Positions 7,014 to 9,787 of a stretch of 9,787 nucleotides of DNA are shown piece by piece (position 1 is the first letter of the stretch; each line of letters starts with the position of its first letter). Position numbers and translations under genes: made by a program. This DNA comes from an uncultured Clostridia bacterium (GTDB lineage Bacteria > Bacillota > Clostridia > Oscillospirales > Ruminococcaceae): positions 1 to 9,787 of the forward strand of contig CAMNDR010000016.1 in NCBI GenBank assembly GCA_946535685.1. Reading direction: 5' to 3'. The notes under the pieces were generated by a model, which saw only the letters and a program-made list of their open reading frames with translations, searched no databases and was not told where the DNA came from.

Positions 7014-7050
7014 ACCGCACAAACGCAGCTTTGCATTTGTGCGGTTTGGT
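7014..7050 (+). terminator. Hairpin between the two dockerin genes (terminator or attenuator)
   Basis: ACCGCACAAA (7014-7023) pairs perfectly with TTTGTGCGGT (7036-7045), with an inner GCA/TGC stem over a GCTT loop. The following T-tract is short and broken (TTTGGTCT), so termination is likely partial. No good promoter is visible in the 79 bases before the next gene, so that gene may depend on read-through. Confidence 0.6.
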
Positions 7051-7076
7051 CTATCTGCAGAAAAGGGGGAATTCCT

Positions 7077-9722
7077 ATGAAAACTGTCCGTAAACGCTTT
7101 ATCGCACTGATGCTGGTGCTTGTCTTTGGCATCGTGCAGATGGTGCTGCCCTCCGCCTTCCGGTCAGAGATCCGGGCAAGGGCGGCTGTCAGCGGCATCC
7201 AACACCCGATGGAGAGCTGGTCAGCGCCCATCAAAGCCGGAGCCACGTACTATAACCTGCATGTCTGGGTCAGCGATGACCGGATGGGGGAGTGGAGATC
7301 CGGGGCTGTGTATCACCGCGGCAACATGCATTATATCAACTACGAAGTCACGAATTATGACACCGGCGAGCTTGCCGATGACATCCAGTTTGAGGCACAT
7401 GCGGCGATCTATCATCCGGACGGCAGTCTGTCCTATGAATGTACCTACAGCACCAAACACACCTATAAGGATGACTACGGCACCAACGTGAGCGCCGCCC
7501 GCAACTACATCGGCCACAGGGCGGAGGATCTTGGCAAGTGGAAAGGCACCGTCACCGTTTCCGGCGATGTCAGCATCGAAACGACTGTCTACTGGAATGT
7601 GACCATTCCCTATGTCAATCTGCATGTCTGGTCGTCCGACGGCAACATGGGCGACCCCTACGGCGGCTACAACGACCCGTTCAAGCTCAATCAGATGGCG
7701 TATCTCTGCTATGAGCTGACGGATCTCGACAACGGCGAGCGGCTGGATGCGGAGGTAACGGGCTACAACATCGACATGGCGATCTATGACCCGGACGGCA
7801 ACGAGGCGTATGCCCAGCATTACACCGATAAGTCCGGCTTCAAGGAAGGCTACAGCCGCGCCTATACCAGCATCGGCAAGGGCATGTACATGACCGGTCT
7901 CTGGAAGGGTGTCGTGACCATGACCGGCGACATCGAGATCGAGCTGTCTGTCACCTGGACGGTCACGGAAAACGGCATTTCCATCCCGGAGGATCCCTAC
8001 ATTCCCCCGGCGCAGACCGACGGGAATTTCATCTGGGGGCAGGACAACTGGAACTTCGACAACAACGCATCGTATTTCACCTATGGCTATTACGTCAATG
8101 ACAAGCTGCTGACCAAGCTGGGCGGCGACTTCGGCCTGACGAATGTCGAGCGTGAGCTGCTGCGGAAGAATATGTATGATGATTCACAGGGGGACTTCGG
8201 CGGTTCCTGCTTCGGCATCACCATTTCCGAGATCCTCGCCAAGAACGGCAAGCTCGATCTGACACGCTACGGGCTGGATCCGGTCGTGAACCGCAATCCC
8301 AACTCCGAGGAAGCGCTCTCCGTGGCAAACTTCGTCTATGAGCTGCAGAACATCCCCTGCATGAACCAGATCGCCCGCAATTCCAGCGTCAACCGTGTCC
8401 TGGATGCTCACACGCAGGATGAATTCGTCCGGACGCTCGAATCGGCCGTCTGCAGCGGCGACGGACTGATCAACCTCATCTTTGCCATGACCGATACGCA
8501 GGGCAATGTATCCGGCCTGCATTCCATCCTTGCCTATGGCGCAGAGAGCGGCGACTGGAGCCTGGAGCTCAATGGTTCAACGCATCATTATGACCGCCGC
8601 ATCCTGATCGCCGACCCGAATTTCCTGACGCAGAACGAGCTGGATATCAACGCCTGCCTGTACTACCGTTCTGATGACTATAGCTGGGTGCTCCCGTATT
8701 ACTGCGGCAACGGCCTGCTCTGCTACTGGGACGCTTCCTTCGGCAGCCAGGAGCGCTATGGCTATATCCGCAACGTGCTCAAGCACACCGGCATGAAGGA
8801 ATACACCGACCTGATGCTCGACAAGCCGAGCTCGGTCTATCTCCCCGGCCTTGCCATTCTCAACAGCAGCCAGGAGTCGCCCAACATCCGCACCATCGAA
8901 GGCACCGGCAATGGCAAGCTCGGCGACAGCGGCAGAATCGAGCCGTATTTCAACACCGATGCGCAGGGCAATCTGCATAACTGGTATGCCTACGGCCTCG
9001 GCAACCCGACCGCCTCCTACGAGCTGTATGATATGAGCGGAAAGCCGTCTGATTTTGAGACGGTCATGGATTATGAGGATGTTGTGTTCCTCAGCAATGT
9101 GACCGACACGACCAACATCTACTTCAACCCCAAGGGACAGATCGAGATGAAGGGCGAGGGGCTTTCCTACGACTTCTCGGTCATCACGAACAAGGAACGC
9201 TGTGTGACAGACTGGTTCGGCATGCAGGTCAAGGGCAGCGGCACGGACCATCTGCTGTGTGCGCTCTCGCCGGACGGCTATGTGCTGCAGGCGGATGATC
9301 TGCACAATATCGACCTGTTCGCATGGAATACCACGCATTATGCCTATCTGACGTTCTCGACCAATTACAAGGATGTGCTGATCTACGAGATCAGCCCCAC
9401 CGACATCGGCGTTGCAGCCGATACGGACGGCGACGGCAAATATGAAACGGTCGTGGCAAAGGGCGAAACGCTCTCGATCGGCCTGGGCGATGTGAATGCC
9501 GATCGTCTCATCAACGCATCCGATGCAGCGCTCGTGCTGATCGCAGCCGCCAAGCTCGGTGCCGGCACAGATCCGGGGCTGACAGAGGTGCAGGCTGCCA
9601 ATTCGGATGTCACCGGCGAAGGCACGATCAATGCGACCGATGCAGCGATCATTCTGATCTATGCAGCAGCCGTCGGTGCCGGCAAGGATGTCGGCGATAT
9701 CCGGGACTTCACGCCACAGTAA
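7077..9722 (+). CDS. Secreted papain-like cysteine peptidase with duplicated N-terminal module and C-terminal dockerin
   Basis: 881 residues; AGGGGG lies 7 bases before the ATG. A signal peptide (MKTVRKR, hydrophobic 8-25) probably ends at ARA (34-36). Two tandem modules follow, near 57-177 and 178-298; both start with a NLHVWxSDxxMG motif and end with a WKGxVTxxGDxxIE..V.W.VT pattern. The central region has a peptidase-like layout: GGSCFGI (Cys378) at the head of a helix, GLHSILAYG (His482) and ILIADPN (Asp513), the order Cys-His-Asp of papain-like and C39-like folds. Residues 780-790 hold a calcium-type DTDGDG motif. The dockerin is at 804-871: loop 1 (D805-N807-D809-D816) is standard, while loop 2 has T846 and E848 in place of Asn and Asp. 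I infer an extracellular, scaffold-borne peptidase; substrate is unknown, and a non-proteolytic transglutaminase-like role cannot be excluded. A strong terminator follows. Confidence 0.92.
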   Translation: MKTVRKRFIALMLVLVFGIVQMVLPSAFRSEIRARAAVSGIQHPMESWSAPIKAGATYYNLHVWVSDDRMGEWRSGAVYHRGNMHYINYEVTNYDTGELADDIQFEAHAAIYHPDGSLSYECTYSTKHTYKDDYGTNVSAARNYIGHRAEDLGKWKGTVTVSGDVSIETTVYWNVTIPYVNLHVWSSDGNMGDPYGGYNDPFKLNQMAYLCYELTDLDNGERLDAEVTGYNIDMAIYDPDGNEAYAQHYTDKSGFKEGYSRAYTSIGKGMYMTGLWKGVVTMTGDIEIELSVTWTVTENGISIPEDPYIPPAQTDGNFIWGQDNWNFDNNASYFTYGYYVNDKLLTKLGGDFGLTNVERELLRKNMYDDSQGDFGGSCFGITISEILAKNGKLDLTRYGLDPVVNRNPNSEEALSVANFVYELQNIPCMNQIARNSSVNRVLDAHTQDEFVRTLESAVCSGDGLINLIFAMTDTQGNVSGLHSILAYGAESGDWSLELNGSTHHYDRRILIADPNFLTQNELDINACLYYRSDDYSWVLPYYCGNGLLCYWDASFGSQERYGYIRNVLKHTGMKEYTDLMLDKPSSVYLPGLAILNSSQESPNIRTIEGTGNGKLGDSGRIEPYFNTDAQGNLHNWYAYGLGNPTASYELYDMSGKPSDFETVMDYEDVVFLSNVTDTTNIYFNPKGQIEMKGEGLSYDFSVITNKERCVTDWFGMQVKGSGTDHLLCALSPDGYVLQADDLHNIDLFAWNTTHYAYLTFSTNYKDVLIYEISPTDIGVAADTDGDGKYETVVAKGETLSIGLGDVNADRLINASDAALVLIAAAKLGAGTDPGLTEVQAANSDVTGEGTINATDAAIILIYAAAVGAGKDVGDIRDFTPQ

Positions 9723-9733
9723 CAGACCATGAC

Positions 9734-9767
9734 AAAACCCCTGAATGCCACAGCATTCAGGGGTTTT
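9734..9767. terminator. Strong, probably bidirectional rho-independent terminator
   Basis: A perfect 15-bp stem pairs 9734-9748 (AAAACCCCTGAATGC) with 9753-9767 over a CACA loop. The A-run on the 5' side and T-run on the 3' side let it work on both strands. It begins 11 bases after the peptidase stop codon. The last 20 bases of the window hold nothing I can call, though the minus strand reads CAG CAG TAA there, which could be the end of a convergent gene. Confidence 0.92.
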
Positions 9768-9787
9768 AAGCATCTTATTACTGCTGT

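Noticed and set aside
5582..7246. Long open frame on the minus strand (about 554 codons) across the LRR/dockerin gene
   Set aside because: It mirrors the real gene with its clear domains, has no ribosome site or family-like sequence, and its composition (Ala, Asp, Gly, Arg, Ile, Val rich) is that of a GC-rich shadow. The same holds for the minus-strand frames at 8577-9773, 1875-3050 and 3260-4621.

Overview
The window looks like the chromosome of a Gram-positive, anaerobic, gut-type Ruminococcus or a close relative in the Oscillospiraceae. The reasons are: two secreted proteins with type I dockerin modules of the 'NASDAA..LIAAA' style, a pectin-active PL11 lyase, strong sigma-A promoters with an extended -10, AGGAGG-type ribosome binding sites, and moderately high GC coding DNA. 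The species is an inference from style, not from a marker gene. All six genes lie on the plus strand; no tRNA, rRNA, CRISPR array or insertion sequence was seen.

Layout. (1) 2-436: the 3' end of a family PL11 rhamnogalacturonan lyase gene, closed by a textbook terminator (453-488). (2) A sigma-A promoter (525-553) starts a compact four-gene operon, 592-4910, with gaps of only 11-20 bases. It encodes an unrecognised six-helix membrane protein with a long acidic, proline-rich tail, a ComM/YifB AAA+ ATPase, a RodA/FtsW-family peptidoglycan glycosyltransferase and a VanZ-like membrane protein. Two of the four point to the cell envelope; ComM is a DNA-processing ATPase. (3) 4911-5272: an intergenic stretch of about 360 bases with an inverted-repeat cluster, a near-perfect promoter (5017-5045) and a GC-rich leader of roughly 220 bases with several competing hairpins. 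(4) 5273-6997: a secreted protein with LRR_5 (BspA-like) repeats, a central dockerin, an Fn3-like segment and a C-terminal domain I cannot name with confidence. (5) 7077-9722: a large secreted protein with two tandem copies of a roughly 120-residue module, a papain-like cysteine peptidase core (Cys378, His482, Asp513) and a C-terminal dockerin. A hairpin (7014-7050) separates the two dockerin genes, and a 15-bp, probably two-way terminator (9734-9767) closes the block.

How the genes may work together. The PL11 enzyme and the two dockerin proteins would act outside the cell; the dockerins could dock both proteins on a cohesin scaffold, one as a binding or presentation protein and one as a peptidase. 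The middle operon is housekeeping in type. The least explained parts are the long leader before the LRR/dockerin gene, where one segment can pair with either of two near-identical partners, and the domain make-up of the two dockerin proteins.
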